Shown here piece by piece: positions 26,501-35,226 of a DNA stretch of 64,000 nucleotides. The position numbers and the translations under genes were made by a program. The notes under the pieces were generated by a model. It saw nothing but the letters and a program-made list of their open reading frames with translations, was not told the origin of the DNA and made no database searches. The DNA is from Sphingobacterium sp. lm-10. GTDB lineage: Bacteria; Bacteroidota; Bacteroidia; Sphingobacteriales; Sphingobacteriaceae. The DNA lies in contig NZ_JAMJWC010000003.1 in the NCBI RefSeq assembly GCF_023554555.1, positions 122,614 through 186,613 of the forward strand, written 5' to 3'. Each line of letters opens with the position of its first letter. Position 1 is the first letter of the stretch.

Positions 26501-29419
26501 TTCAAACCAGGTATTGTACCTAACATCCTTTTCGGTAATCGTATGTGTATATGTCGCGTGGCCTTTTGAGAAAGGCACAAATGTCGCTTTGTTCGTGTCG
26601 TCCTTGAGTACGGTCCATATATATACGCCCGACGCATTTTCAAAATCCGTCTGGAAATGGAGCGTCACTTTTTCTCCTAAGGAATACTCACCTTGGTCAG
26701 GTCTGATGATTAGAAAGTCTTTGTCTGATATTTTTCGGTCTTCTTTGGAAAGGACGTTAACGCGGCTGGTAGTCCGCACAGTATCTGATTGCTGATAGCT
26801 AAATGCCTCTATCAGGTAGGAACCGTATGTATATGTAAAATCTACACGAATAGTATCCGACCCTTCACTATCAAAGGGGTAAGTAGCCACATGCTTCTTA
26901 GGTCTTTCAGGAAATAGATCGACCTTATCAAAGTACCATGGGAATTGTCTTTCGTAATCTGTGGTGTCCAGAAGGTGATATTCCGCATTGAAATCAAATG
27001 GTTTTCGATCCATCTGTATAATAGACGGATTCTCATATTTGTAGATATTCACCACACCAGTTGCCGGGAGCGGCTTTCCATTAGGATTAGTGGTGCGAAT
27101 GATGACTGTTTTCCATTGACCTTCTAAGACGCTCGGGAGTGAATTTACCGTAATACGTAAGGGATTGTCTGAATACCGGTAGGCGGTATTTGCCGTCTGG
27201 ATTTCTCCAGTCCGGTTGATCGCCTCAACATGCACTTGGAGTTCAAAGTCTGTTAGCTTTTGAAAAGCCGAATCTGCTAAAGCGATCTGTATAGAAAATT
27301 TTCCGTCTTCGTTGGTAAGGGTCGTACTATCGAGATGCACAATTTTGCCATATGTTCTAGGATCGCGAAAATGAATACGGTATTTTACGGTCGATTGCTG
27401 CAGTGCTACTCCGGAAAGGCTTTCTACTTTTCCGCTGAATACAACCGTATCCTGCTTTGAATAGGTTTTGTTATTCTCCTCAAAACGTACGGCGAAGGTG
27501 GGCCGTTTGTATTCTTCTACTCGAATCGACTTTCGGGATAATAGCATATCCTCCTTGTGCACCTCGAGAAAGAATACGCCATTTAAAGTGTTCTTGGGGA
27601 TACGAAAACTACCGTGAACGGAACCAAATGCATTTGTGCTCAATTTCAGGGTATCTATCGCTTGTTGGTTTGCATCTTTACAGACGATATTTACCCAACG
27701 ATCCTGTACCACCTTACCTTTCAGTACATCTTCTGTGTAAATCGTTGCTTTAAAAAGCACTTCCTGCCCCGGTCTGTAAATCGCGCGATCCGTCATAATC
27801 AGCGCGTTTTCTTTTATCTCATCTCCTGAGTCATTGTCAGCAATATTTCGCGTAGGGATGTTATAAAAATAGTCCAAAGGAATAAGCTGTTGTTCGGTGG
27901 GAACGAATAGGAGCACGTCATTCAGACCACGGCGATGCTTTTCGCCATCTGCTAAATAGTTAAATGCCCCGTTTTTGTCGGTTTTAAGCGTTTGAATTTT
28001 CGTTAGCGTTTTTTCATTTTGAGCATACAATTCGATCGCCTGATCTTTGTATGGACTGCCGTTCTTTCGGTTAGCTAGCAAGACGTTGAAATGGTCTTGT
28101 TTTGGATAAATATCTTTGTTTTTGATCGTTGGAGAAATGAAAAGGTCACTCACTACCAAATTTGTTTCAGATACATCCTCACCCTGTCCGTTGTCCTTAA
28201 AGTCAGGATTATTGGCGATCAGTATTTTATAATTGCCGTAGGGCAATGGATTTATTTTGTAGTTTGTGCTATGTTGATTGTAGTCGTCAAATGATTTTAG
28301 TATGATTTGCTCTTTGTAAACCAATGGAGCATTAATCGTCACATTATTGGAGAGCGTATCATAACTTGATCGAAATAATTCGAATTTTTTTGGTGTGGTG
28401 CTTACGTTGTAAACACGTACGTAGGCCCGATCTGTATTCTGCGCCATCAGTTTGATCGGTGTGTACATATCACTTGGGCTGATAGGAGGAGCTTCGATAT
28501 AAACGGATGATCGGTTTATCGTTTTATACAAGGCTTTAACATCTTCTATCCAAGGTGAATTTGGATACAAATTCATCGCCTGATGTACATATTCCATCGC
28601 CTCTTTATTCTTTCCTTCCCCTTTCTCCGCGTTGGCTATGAAAAGTAGGATATGTGCGTTATACTGTGCCTTATGATCTTGGAGCATCTTTTCAATTTCC
28701 TTCGAATGCTGACGAATATCCCAAGATCCGAGCATAGCATAGGGTCTAAATAGCAAATAAGCATACGCATCATCGTAGCTTTTTTCTTTGTTGATATCTT
28801 GCAAAATCTGGATCAGCTCTTTTTTCTGGTCGGCGTCTGTCGTATGGTAAAAATCAAAGAAATCCAGATAATTGTAGGCTAGTAGGTGATAAATGGTAGG
28901 CGCGATGGATTGATTCTTCAAATCAGAGACGATCGTCTTCCATGATGCTACTGTTTCATCAATTAAAGCAGATTTATCTGCTAACGAAATGCGGAAGAGG
29001 GAGTCTATGTATCCGTTTCTTTGCTTGGCGTCCCAGCTTAAATAGCCTTCAGCTTCCTCTACACGACGCCTATTTATGTTTTGTAGGAGGAATGATGCGT
29101 ACATATTTTGCAGTATACTTTTTTCTACACCACTTGCCTCGCCGATGTGGGTTATTAGATGATTTTGCTTTCGGTAGAACGCGGAGTCTTCAGTCATGTT
29201 GATGGTCAATCCGTGATGCTCAGCCAATACTGCCCTTATCCATTCCGGACTATTTCCACTGGTCTTTGCGAACTTTTTTATTGCCTGTATTATAGGAAGC
29301 GTTTGTTGGTAGTTTTTAATGCTTATTAATCGGTCGACCTCTTTCCATTGCGTGTCTATGTCTTGACCGAAGCACAGGATTGGTAATATTGCTAAAAAAA
29401 TGATCGCTATATGTCGCAT
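23543..29419 (-). CDS. Giant alpha-2-macroglobulin family protein with TonB-plug-like insert
   Basis: An exported 1958-residue protein with a Sec signal peptide (LPILCFGQ). Residues 20-300 look helical and TPR-like. MG domains follow, including a clear MG2 near residue 545 (DRAIYRPGQEVLFKATIY). The A2M core is seen at MTRWRLMLFAHTE near residue 1265. The thioester motif is YECNEQ with Cys1450 and Gln1453, so a covalent trap is possible. Residues about 1115-1212 are unlike the rest: LVIVDGLVVNGFD, ATALYGARAANGVLVITTKEG match the plug domain of SusC-type TonB receptors. The C-terminal part resembles the A2M receptor-binding region. Bacterial members are thought to trap foreign proteases. The plug may bind another protein; that is inference. 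No pbpC gene, a common partner, is beside it. Confidence 0.92.
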   Translation of the reverse strand: MRHIAIIFLAILPILCFGQDIDTQWKEVDRLISIKNYQQTLPIIQAIKKFAKTSGNSPEWIRAVLAEHHGLTINMTEDSAFYRKQNHLITHIGEASGVEKSILQNMYASFLLQNINRRRVEEAEGYLSWDAKQRNGYIDSLFRISLADKSALIDETVASWKTIVSDLKNQSIAPTIYHLLAYNYLDFFDFYHTTDADQKKELIQILQDINKEKSYDDAYAYLLFRPYAMLGSWDIRQHSKEIEKMLQDHKAQYNAHILLFIANAEKGEGKNKEAMEYVHQAMNLYPNSPWIEDVKALYKTINRSSVYIEAPPISPSDMYTPIKLMAQNTDRAYVRVYNVSTTPKKFELFRSSYDTLSNNVTINAPLVYKEQIILKSFDDYNQHSTNYKINPLPYGNYKILIANNPDFKDNGQGEDVSETNLVVSDLFISPTIKNKDIYPKQDHFNVLLANRKNGSPYKDQAIELYAQNEKTLTKIQTLKTDKNGAFNYLADGEKHRRGLNDVLLFVPTEQQLIPLDYFYNIPTRNIADNDSGDEIKENALIMTDRAIYRPGQEVLFKATIYTEDVLKGKVVQDRWVNIVCKDANQQAIDTLKLSTNAFGSVHGSFRIPKNTLNGVFFLEVHKEDMLLSRKSIRVEEYKRPTFAVRFEENNKTYSKQDTVVFSGKVESLSGVALQQSTVKYRIHFRDPRTYGKIVHLDSTTLTNEDGKFSIQIALADSAFQKLTDFELQVHVEAINRTGEIQTANTAYRYSDNPLRITVNSLPSVLEGQWKTVIIRTTNPNGKPLPATGVVNIYKYENPSIIQMDRKPFDFNAEYHLLDTTDYERQFPWYFDKVDLFPERPKKHVATYPFDSEGSDTIRVDFTYTYGSYLIEAFSYQQSDTVRTTSRVNVLSKEDRKISDKDFLIIRPDQGEYSLGEKVTLHFQTDFENASGVYIWTVLKDDTNKATFVPFSKGHATYTHTITEKDVRYNTWFEVMMIHENKMINRRADIPLSKADKSLDIQLKTFRDKITPGQKETWSFTVKNKDKAVESELLATMYDTALDQFADHQFPDAFPSGQYRQWYQVYSGWTLNNFTRKAWSNTLFQTPPPSYDIFVRSPNFRDYGLMHTQNLMYGTHRKQYMASSGGAAPMGDFAAKRVESQASGIMIRGNNTTSTPSQQQLVIVDGLVVNGFDHNSLDADSVHEMTILNGGEATALYGARAANGVLVITTKEGFESENKLNEVQARANLQETAFFYPDLLTDKDGNTTFTFDSPEAMTRWRLMLFAHTENLMAGAASFYTRTQKELMVRPNLPRFLREGDEIVIKSDIQNLSELIQNGSARLEIIDPETNATISSAFLTDNGKRDFTTQPKQNYTASWTLTVPKGYAVVQLKVVAATAEFSDGEIHELAILPNRILITDTKKIMLDKDQSQDLIIQAKDKDNLQAKIQVQSNPILEIISALDYLKNYPYECNEQIASKWYGLKMIQYINKKYPAIATYFSRPDPDDTESKLESNSNLSELLITEMPWVRQIQNDRQKVRSLATLFNSDLESEILLLERKLTGNQMENGAFSWFEGGKSDLSISLRLLEIFGKVNKLDAKLINPSIQGISEKIMQFADQDTAIYGSKAATNLVLDYLYTRSLWNDRQVLPAAQVEQLRKHIDLTATYTANQPAGLAAKAWLINASYDYRIASIEVKNRITQEAIHDKDRGTYWESNTAHYNSMSLQSYMVEAYQQLDSSKLEQITQWIYYNKQQSNWQTTWNTVDAVYALLLANDPRDFVLDNAVTIEIDDTLAVVENKVLGQISTTLSPEQLVKDRTIQILNTNNRKIYGGIYHQYFLPLDKVQKQKSELSVSKKFLVKNGTEWEETTSFKKGDNIKVQLTVVNNAPLSYVHLRDSRASGFEPIYQPSGYQFRKGYYFTIKDASTNYFFDYLPKGQHVYEYEVKTNNNGTFSSGITQIECMYVPTINARSENVRLTIRD

Positions 29420-29471
29420 AATAAAGATTCAGATTTTAATAAAAAATACACAATTTTTATGAAGGGATGCT

Positions 29472-29494
29472 GATTTATGGAAAAATCCATAAAT
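29472..29494. repeat. Palindrome upstream of the macroglobulin gene
   Basis: GATTTATGGA-AAA-TCCATAAATC, a perfect 10-bp inverted repeat 53 bases before the start codon. It may be an operator or a hairpin in the leader. Confidence 0.4.
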
Positions 29495-29574
29495 CCTTGG
29501 GTACTATTTTGCAACAGACGGATGATCTCAGTACGGACAGAAATAAGATCTATTAGAAAAAAAGAGCTTATTTT

Positions 29575-29599
29575 CTCTTGTTTAAAATTCAAACAAGAG
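29575..29599. repeat. 9-bp hairpin near the pirin remnant
   Basis: CTCTTGTTT-N7-AAACAAGAG. It stands 15 bases before the pirin remnant. No function is evident. Confidence 0.3.
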
Positions 29600-29613
29600 T
29601 GTAGGTGAGCAGG

Positions 29614-29697
29614 AACTGGAAAGATTAGTTCAAGAGCAAATTTCCAACTGTGGTTGGCGACGAAGATTATGTGCCTTTGCCAGGTGCTTCTGCATAG
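29614..29697 (+). pseudogene. Pirin gene remnant (C-terminal end only)
   Basis: The frame ending at the TAG 29695-29697 encodes FPTVVGDEDYVPLPGASA, nearly the same as the end of the intact pirin (FPAVPGDDGYVPLPGASK). Upstream in the same frame NWKD, a stop, then FKSK corresponds to the pirin sequence DWVDHK. No more of a pirin gene can be followed. This is therefore the 3' stub of a second pirin gene, broken by an in-frame stop and by loss of the rest. Confidence 0.75.
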
Positions 29698-29718
29698 GGT
29701 TTTCTGAGTTGCGAAAGT

Positions 29719-30576
29719 TTAATCTCTCTCAACCGGCACATTTTCATCTGCGCCCCATTCAGCCCATGATCCATCGTAAATAGCAAGATCTTCGTAACCC
29801 AATTGGTAAGCCGCTAATGCGATAATAGCGGCGGATATGCCCGATCCACAGCTAAAGACAACGGGTTTTTCTCCGATCAACGGATCGAAGATAGCCTTTA
29901 GCGCTGACGAATCTTTATATTGTATGTCTGACAATACTTGGTCGAAAGGAAGATTTTGTGCACCGGGAATATGTCCCGATCGTAAACCAGCACGAGGCTC
30001 TTGACTGGTGCCTGCAAAGCGACTAGCGCTGCGGGCGTCGATAATCGTGTTTTCCTGATCTTTTAATCCTTTTAAGATTTCTGCTTTGCTTTTCCAAAAA
30101 TTTGGTTGTGGATTGGCGATAAAGTTCCCGTGGGGCAATGTTGCTGTATCCAGATGTTTGGATACTATAGGAAGATGCTGTTCTTTCCAAGCGGGTAATC
30201 CCCCTTGTAATACAAACGTATTCTCGTGACCCATGGCGCGAAACATCCACCAAGCTCTCGGACTGGAATACACGCCCCAACGATCGTATATCACCAAAAT
30301 AGAATCTCGATTAATACCCAATGCTTGCGCTTCCTTTTCAAATTTTGCCGCGTCGACAAAGGTATGTGGCAATGGATTGCTATGGTCTGAAAACTTCTCC
30401 TCGATATCCATAAAGACGGAATCAGGAATCAATTCTGGCGTAGCACCGTCCGCATCAATACGTTGATTGACTTTGTCGATTGTGGCATCGATCAGTACTA
30501 CTGATTTGCCTTGTGCTATCAGCACATGTAGTGCCGCGATATTGATTAGAGGAAGGTTGTGCATACGTCTTACCAT
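29719..30576 (-). CDS. Sulfurtransferase, two rhodanese domains
   Basis: A 3-mercaptopyruvate or thiosulfate sulfurtransferase of 285 residues. Residues 1-140 form the inactive first rhodanese domain (SPRAWWMFRAMGHENTFVLQGG) and residues 155-285 the catalytic second domain. The active-site loop is CGSGISA in FSCGSGISAAIIALA; CGSG-[TS] is typical of mercaptopyruvate sulfurtransferases, while thiosulfate enzymes have CRKG. It transfers sulfur to cyanide or thiols in the cytoplasm. No signal peptide is present. A start four codons downstream (30564) is also possible. Confidence 0.92.
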   Translation of the reverse strand: MVRRMHNLPLINIAALHVLIAQGKSVVLIDATIDKVNQRIDADGATPELIPDSVFMDIEEKFSDHSNPLPHTFVDAAKFEKEAQALGINRDSILVIYDRWGVYSSPRAWWMFRAMGHENTFVLQGGLPAWKEQHLPIVSKHLDTATLPHGNFIANPQPNFWKSKAEILKGLKDQENTIIDARSASRFAGTSQEPRAGLRSGHIPGAQNLPFDQVLSDIQYKDSSALKAIFDPLIGEKPVVFSCGSGISAAIIALAAYQLGYEDLAIYDGSWAEWGADENVPVERD

Positions 30577-30603
30577 TAGTGGTTTATGTAAAACGAATAT
30601 AAC

Positions 30604-30632
30604 GAAAAAACCCTCCGCATTGCGGAGGGTTT
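30604..30632 (-). terminator. Terminator of the rpsA gene
   Basis: A compact GC stem CCCTCCGCA/TGCGGAGGG with a minimal loop, followed on the minus strand by six T. It lies 35 bases past the ribosomal protein S1 stop. Confidence 0.9.
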
Positions 30633-30666
30633 CGAGTATTTAAAATGATTCGGTTACGATCAAAAA

Positions 30667-32601
30667 CTATTTAGAGTTTTTCTCGTCGCCTTCCATTTGT
30701 TGTTTCAACTGAGCTAATACGCCTAGATCACCTAAAGTAGATTTCTCAACAGAATCCTTCACTTTTTTCACAGCAGTGTTGGCAGCTTTTGCCTCTTTCT
30801 TACGTGCGTTGAATTCTTCTACACGAGCTTCAGATTTCTTATCTTCCCAGATACGAGAGTGAGAAATTACCAAACGCTTGTTTTCTTTGTTGAATTCAAT
30901 GATTTTGAAGTCATTGGTTTCGTCTACTTTCAATACGCTACCGTCTTCTTTAACAGCATGTTTAGATGGACAGAATCCTTCTACACCATATTGAAGTGCA
31001 ACGATATCACCTTTGTCACCTACTTTGATCACTGTACCTTCGTGAAGAGAACCTTCTGTGAAGATAGTTTCGAAAGTATCCCAAGGATTTTCTTCCAATT
31101 GTTTGTGACCTAGAGACAATTTACGGTTTTCTTCGTCAAGCTCTAATACAACAACCTCTAGTTCTTCACCTACTTTAGTGAATTCGTTCGGGTGGTTGAT
31201 TTTTTTAGACCAAGAAAGATCAGAGATGTGGATCAAACCATCGATACCATCTTCTAACTCAACGAATACGCCGAAGTTAGTCATGTTTTTAACAGCCGCT
31301 TTCACTTTAGACCCGATTGGGTAACGCTCAGCGATGTTTTGCCATGGATCTGGAGTTAATTGTTTAATACCTAAGCTCATCTTGCGATCTTCGCGATCCA
31401 AAGTCAAGATTTGCGCTTCGATTTCATCACCTACTTTTAAGAACTCTTGAGGAGAACGTAGGTTTTGAGACCAAGACATTTCTGATACGTGGATCAACCC
31501 TTCAACACCAGGGATGATTTCAAGGAAAGCACCGTAATCTGCAACAGTTACGATTTTACCTTTTACTTTAGAACCGATTTCTAGATCAGTGCTTAAAGAT
31601 TCCCAAGGATGCTCAGAAAGTTGTTTCAGACCAAGAGCGATACGTTTTTTCTCATCATCAAAGTCAAGAACAACCACGTTGATTGTCTGATCCAATGCAA
31701 GAACCTCTCTTGGATGCTCAATACGACCCCAAGAAATATCTGTAATGTGCAATAGACCATCCACACCACCCAAATCGATGAACACACCGAAATCTGTGAT
31801 GTTTTTAACAGTACCTTCCAATACCTGACCTTTTTCCAATTTCGCAACGATCTCGGATTTTTGGTTCTCCAAATCGTCTTCGATCAACACTTTGTGAGAT
31901 ACGACAACGTTTTTGAATTCATGGTTGATTTTCACCACTTTGAACTCCATTGTTTTACCTACATAGATATCGTAATCACGAATAGGCTTGATGTCGATCT
32001 GTGAACCAGGTAAGAAAGCTTCTACACCTTTAATGTCCACGATCAAACCACCTTTGGTACGTGATTTCACGAAACCATCAATGATTGCATCATTTTCCAA
32101 AGCTTCGTTGATTGCTTCCCAAGATCTTTGTGTCTTAGCACGTTTGCGTGACAATACTAATTGACCGTTTGCATCCTCTTGAGATTCAACAAATACGTCT
32201 ACCGTGTCGCCAACAGCTAACTCAGGAAGGTCGCGGAACTCAGAAAGTGCTACCAAACCATCAGATTTAAATCCAACATTCAATACCACGTCTTTGTTAT
32301 TGATCGATACTACAGTACCTTCAATAATTTCACCTTGGTTAATTTGATTGAATGTACCAGCGTACTGCTCTTCTAGTTTAGTACGCTCAGCCTCGCTGTA
32401 GTTACCGAAGGCTTTTTCATCGAAATCCCAGTCAAAGTCCTGCTCTGGAGTACTCAATGCACTGGATTTGATTTCGTTGATTAGGTTTGAATCTGCTTCA
32501 GATTCGATGGTTTCAGTGTCTTTCACTACTTTAGTGTCAGCACCTTGTAGCTCTGCGTTTTTCGCTGCTAATTCTTTTTCTGCTTCTTGTTTTTTTGCCA
32601 T
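30667..32601 (-). CDS. rpsA: 30S ribosomal protein S1
   Basis: Binds mRNA on the 30S subunit and promotes initiation on structured or leaderless-like messages, important in Bacteroidota where Shine-Dalgarno sites are weak. The protein has 644 residues. An acidic, Glu-rich N-terminal extension of about 90 residues is followed by six S1 repeats; repeats 3-5 are most alike, with DFGVFIDLGGVDGLLHITD, DYGAFLEIIPGVEGLIHVSE and NFGVFVELEDGIDGLIHISD. A Lys/Ala-rich tail ends the protein. GGAG lies 12 bases before the ATG, an unusually clear Shine-Dalgarno for this phylum. It is a single-gene unit with its own promoter and terminator. Confidence 0.97.
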   Translation of the reverse strand: MAKKQEAEKELAAKNAELQGADTKVVKDTETIESEADSNLINEIKSSALSTPEQDFDWDFDEKAFGNYSEAERTKLEEQYAGTFNQINQGEIIEGTVVSINNKDVVLNVGFKSDGLVALSEFRDLPELAVGDTVDVFVESQEDANGQLVLSRKRAKTQRSWEAINEALENDAIIDGFVKSRTKGGLIVDIKGVEAFLPGSQIDIKPIRDYDIYVGKTMEFKVVKINHEFKNVVVSHKVLIEDDLENQKSEIVAKLEKGQVLEGTVKNITDFGVFIDLGGVDGLLHITDISWGRIEHPREVLALDQTINVVVLDFDDEKKRIALGLKQLSEHPWESLSTDLEIGSKVKGKIVTVADYGAFLEIIPGVEGLIHVSEMSWSQNLRSPQEFLKVGDEIEAQILTLDREDRKMSLGIKQLTPDPWQNIAERYPIGSKVKAAVKNMTNFGVFVELEDGIDGLIHISDLSWSKKINHPNEFTKVGEELEVVVLELDEENRKLSLGHKQLEENPWDTFETIFTEGSLHEGTVIKVGDKGDIVALQYGVEGFCPSKHAVKEDGSVLKVDETNDFKIIEFNKENKRLVISHSRIWEDKKSEARVEEFNARKKEAKAANTAVKKVKDSVEKSTLGDLGVLAQLKQQMEGDEKNSK

Positions 32602-32639
32602 TAATTAATTTTCTCCTTTTCCCTGCGTTGCAGAGACTG

Positions 32640-32667
32640 CAAAAGTACAAAAAACTTTTATATACAA
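32640..32667 (-). promoter_or_regulatory. Promoter of rpsA
   Basis: On the minus strand TTG (32665-32667), 17 bases, then TACTTTTG (32640-32647). The spacing is slightly short but the TAnnTTTG box is perfect. Transcription would begin near 32633, about 30 bases before the start codon. Confidence 0.55.
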
Positions 32668-32715
32668 CTATTTATGTTCAAAAAAAGATAGCGCGATAAC
32701 GCGCTTAATCCCTTG

Positions 32716-33702
32716 TTACTCCTGATCACCTTCTCTGGTATCTGACTTAAAGGAATTGTATGTACGAGGCCGTACAATTTTAATGCTCTGTTTAGAAAGG
32801 GCAATGGCCGCGTTCAACTCGAAGCCCAATAAAAGAATTAGCGCATTGAGGTACATCCATATCATCACGACGATCAACGTGCCAATAGAACCATATAGTT
32901 TATTGTAAGCGCCAAAATTATTAATATAGAATGCAAATGCCGAGAAGGTCAATATAGCCAGGATGGTCGCAAGGGTAGCACCTGGGGTGAAGAACTTCCA
33001 ACGAGAGCGATTGCTAGGCCCGAATTTGTACACCAGACTCACCGTGAAAAAATATACGCCAAACAATGTGACCCAGCGTACCGCTGGTATCATGAAGCGC
33101 CAGACCCAGTTTAGATCGTAATCAATTCTGTTGCGCATGGAGCTTAATAAGTAATTAGAACCCGCGTATAAGGCAATGCTTGTGGCCAATGCAAGCACGA
33201 TGGCCAGGCACAGCAAAATCGCAACCAATCGCTTTTGTCCCCAGCTTCGATTCTCTTGTGATAGTGAAGACTTATTGAATGTCATCATCAGTGTGGTCAT
33301 CCCATTAGTGGCGAAGAATGTACTGAGTAAAAAACCAACCGAAAGTAGTCCGCTGTTCTGTCTTTTAATGATGTCATTGAGCGTCATCTCCAAAAATTCG
33401 AAGACATTGTACGGAAGCGCAACTTGTATCAGTTCCATCAATTGATCCTGAAAATCGTCTATCGGAATGTAGGGGATTAAGGTAAAGAGAAAGATAATTC
33501 CGGGAAATATGGCCAGCATAAAATTGTACGCCAGGGAAGAGGCTTTATTGATAATTGATTCCCGCGCAATTTCTTGGAAGAAAAAAGCAAACACAGTATA
33601 TAATGGCAGCGAACCAAACCCAGGTAACACGGCAGCCTTTGTCCACTCGATAAAGTTATCGTAGATTTTTACGTTTAGGAGTCTATTATGGACATTTTTC
33701 AT
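32716..33702 (-). CDS. YihY/BrkB family inner-membrane protein
   Basis: A polytopic inner-membrane protein of 328 residues with about six hydrophobic segments. Family signatures are SLAYNFMLAIFPGIIFLFTLIPYIP near residues 57-80 (given here in part: LAYNFMLAIFPG), LPYNVFEF, and the C-terminal FTPGATLATILAIL and YGSIGTLIVVMIWMYLNAL region. YihY proteins were once called RNase BN by mistake; their true role, perhaps transport or envelope maintenance, is not settled. Its first 17 bases overlap the end of the thioesterase gene, so the two are translated together. The start MKNVHNRLL at 33702 is chosen because it lies inside that overlap. Confidence 0.9.
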   Translation of the reverse strand: MKNVHNRLLNVKIYDNFIEWTKAAVLPGFGSLPLYTVFAFFFQEIARESIINKASSLAYNFMLAIFPGIIFLFTLIPYIPIDDFQDQLMELIQVALPYNVFEFLEMTLNDIIKRQNSGLLSVGFLLSTFFATNGMTTLMMTFNKSSLSQENRSWGQKRLVAILLCLAIVLALATSIALYAGSNYLLSSMRNRIDYDLNWVWRFMIPAVRWVTLFGVYFFTVSLVYKFGPSNRSRWKFFTPGATLATILAILTFSAFAFYINNFGAYNKLYGSIGTLIVVMIWMYLNALILLLGFELNAAIALSKQSIKIVRPRTYNSFKSDTREGDQE

Positions 33703-34111
33703 CGTACCGGAAGTAAGGCTTTATTTTATCCATAAATATTTCTGGGGCCCGGCAAGGCCGATTCCGCGCCATGTCCACAAAAACGAGCAGGGTCTTACCT
33801 GTATTCAATAGTACGCCCGTTTCATTATATAGTTCGTATTCGAAGCAGATACGAACATTAGGCAATTCACGAATGCTAGTTTTAATTGTAATAAGGTCGT
33901 CGTACTTTGCAGGGTGCAGATATTTAGTCTGCATCTCGACCACAGGCATCATTACGCCCATGTCTTCTAATTCCTTGTAAGAGATACCTGTACTTCGAAG
34001 CATCTCGGTGCGGGCAACTTCGTAATATGTGGCATAGTTTCCATAATACATGTATCCCATCTGATCTGTCTCAGCGTAGCGTACACGTATTTTATTTTCG
34101 AATACAAACAT
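33686..34111 (-). CDS. Acyl-CoA thioesterase, hotdog fold, YbgC/4HBT type
   Basis: A cytoplasmic thioesterase of 141 residues that hydrolyses short or medium acyl-CoA. The start at 34111 (MFVFENKIRVRYAETD) is preferred; the reading frame continues 12 codons upstream without conservation. The catalytic Asp lies in YAETDQMGYMYYGNY, the signature of the 4HBT family. LRSTGISYKELEDMG and HPAKYDDLITIKT are further family segments. It overlaps the YihY gene by 17 bp. In many bacteria YbgC belongs to the tol-pal cluster; that context is missing here. Confidence 0.9.
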   Translation of the reverse strand: MFVFENKIRVRYAETDQMGYMYYGNYATYYEVARTEMLRSTGISYKELEDMGVMMPVVEMQTKYLHPAKYDDLITIKTSIRELPNVRICFEYELYNETGVLLNTGKTLLVFVDMARNRPCRAPEIFMDKIKPYFRYDEKCP

Positions 34112-34168
34112 ATTGGCTAAGTTAAAATTAATAAAGCGGAATGACAAAAATGCGCATGCCGCTTACAC

Positions 34169-35215
34169 CTAACGTTTAATGTTCCGTTCGTCTAACGCAC
34201 GTTGAAATTTGCGTGCATTTACCAAGTGTTCTGCCATCGTTTTCGCAAACAAATGATACCCGCTGAAATCATCCTTTGCACACATGTATAGGTAATCGTG
34301 TTTCTTGTAGTCTAGCACCGCATCTATCGCGACAATGCTTGGCATCATGATTGGCCCCGGGGGCAACCCTTTAAAACGATAGGTGTTGTAAGGGTTGTCT
34401 ATAGTTAGATGCCGATTGAGCACGCGGCGTATCGTGAAGTCGTTATTGGCGAAAATCACGGTTGGGTCGGCTTGCAAAAGCATATTTCTCTTCAAGCGAT
34501 TGATGTATAAGCCAGCAATGGCAGGCATCTCATCGGTATGCATGGCTTCGCCTTTTACTACTGCTGCTAATGCGCTGACTTCCTGCGTCGTCATGCCTAG
34601 TGCATCTGCTTTTGCTTTTCGCTCTGCATTCCAAAAATTGGTATATTCCGTATGGAAACGAGCCATGATAGTTTCTGGCTTAGTGTTCCAATAGATTTCG
34701 TAGGTGTTTGGAATAAACATGGAGAAAAAGTTGTCTGGCGTAAAGCCATATTTTTCTGCCGTTTTTTGGTCTTGAAGCAATTGAACAAATTCAACAGAGT
34801 CTGCCTCGAAATTTTGGCCTAATAAGCCTGCAAAGTTTTCCTTTAGACGTACATTCTGAAATCTGAATTTTACGGCTTCTTGATACCCGCCACGTAGATT
34901 GCCAATCAATCGGCGATTGTTCATCTCCGAATCCAATCTATATCGGCCTGGATTGATGTTTTCAGAAAGATCCATAGCTTTGGCCATATACTCAAAGAGC
35001 GCATAATTTCGTACGATGTTTTCTTCTTTGATGCGCTGCATCACATCTTCGTATTTGTCGTCGCTATGTACATAAAAATACTCCGCATCGGTCTGTACTG
35101 TCGGCGCTAATACCGCCAGATACGCCACCCACGATAGGACAAGCGCGATAACGATGAGCACGATTCCGACAGGAATCCATAGGCTTCTTCTTTTTTTCTC
35201 TGGTTGAGCTTGCAT
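34169..35215 (-). CDS. mltG: Endolytic murein transglycosylase MltG
   Basis: Cleaves nascent peptidoglycan strands within the chain and so sets glycan length. The protein has 348 residues. A positively charged N-terminus and one membrane helix (residues 13-33) anchor it, with the rest in the periplasm. A LysM-like part is followed by the YceG domain with FIPNTYEIYWNT, the catalytic region AAVVKGEAMHTDEMPAIAG, LYINRL, LQADPTVIFA and the C-terminal PYNTYRFKGLPPGPI. Of the two acidic residues in the usual VEKE motif only the second is kept (VKGE). It lies 11 bp after the PASTA protein gene, so cell-wall genes are grouped. Confidence 0.93.
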   Translation of the reverse strand: MQAQPEKKRRSLWIPVGIVLIVIALVLSWVAYLAVLAPTVQTDAEYFYVHSDDKYEDVMQRIKEENIVRNYALFEYMAKAMDLSENINPGRYRLDSEMNNRRLIGNLRGGYQEAVKFRFQNVRLKENFAGLLGQNFEADSVEFVQLLQDQKTAEKYGFTPDNFFSMFIPNTYEIYWNTKPETIMARFHTEYTNFWNAERKAKADALGMTTQEVSALAAVVKGEAMHTDEMPAIAGLYINRLKRNMLLQADPTVIFANNDFTIRRVLNRHLTIDNPYNTYRFKGLPPGPIMMPSIVAIDAVLDYKKHDYLYMCAKDDFSGYHLFAKTMAEHLVNARKFQRALDERNIKR

Positions 35216-35226
35216 GGTAGATAAAT

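Noticed and set aside
26316..26795. 159-codon plus-strand frame opposite the macroglobulin gene
   Set aside because: The complementary strand codes for a well-conserved protein; this frame is rich in Ser, Phe and Val in the way antisense frames often are.
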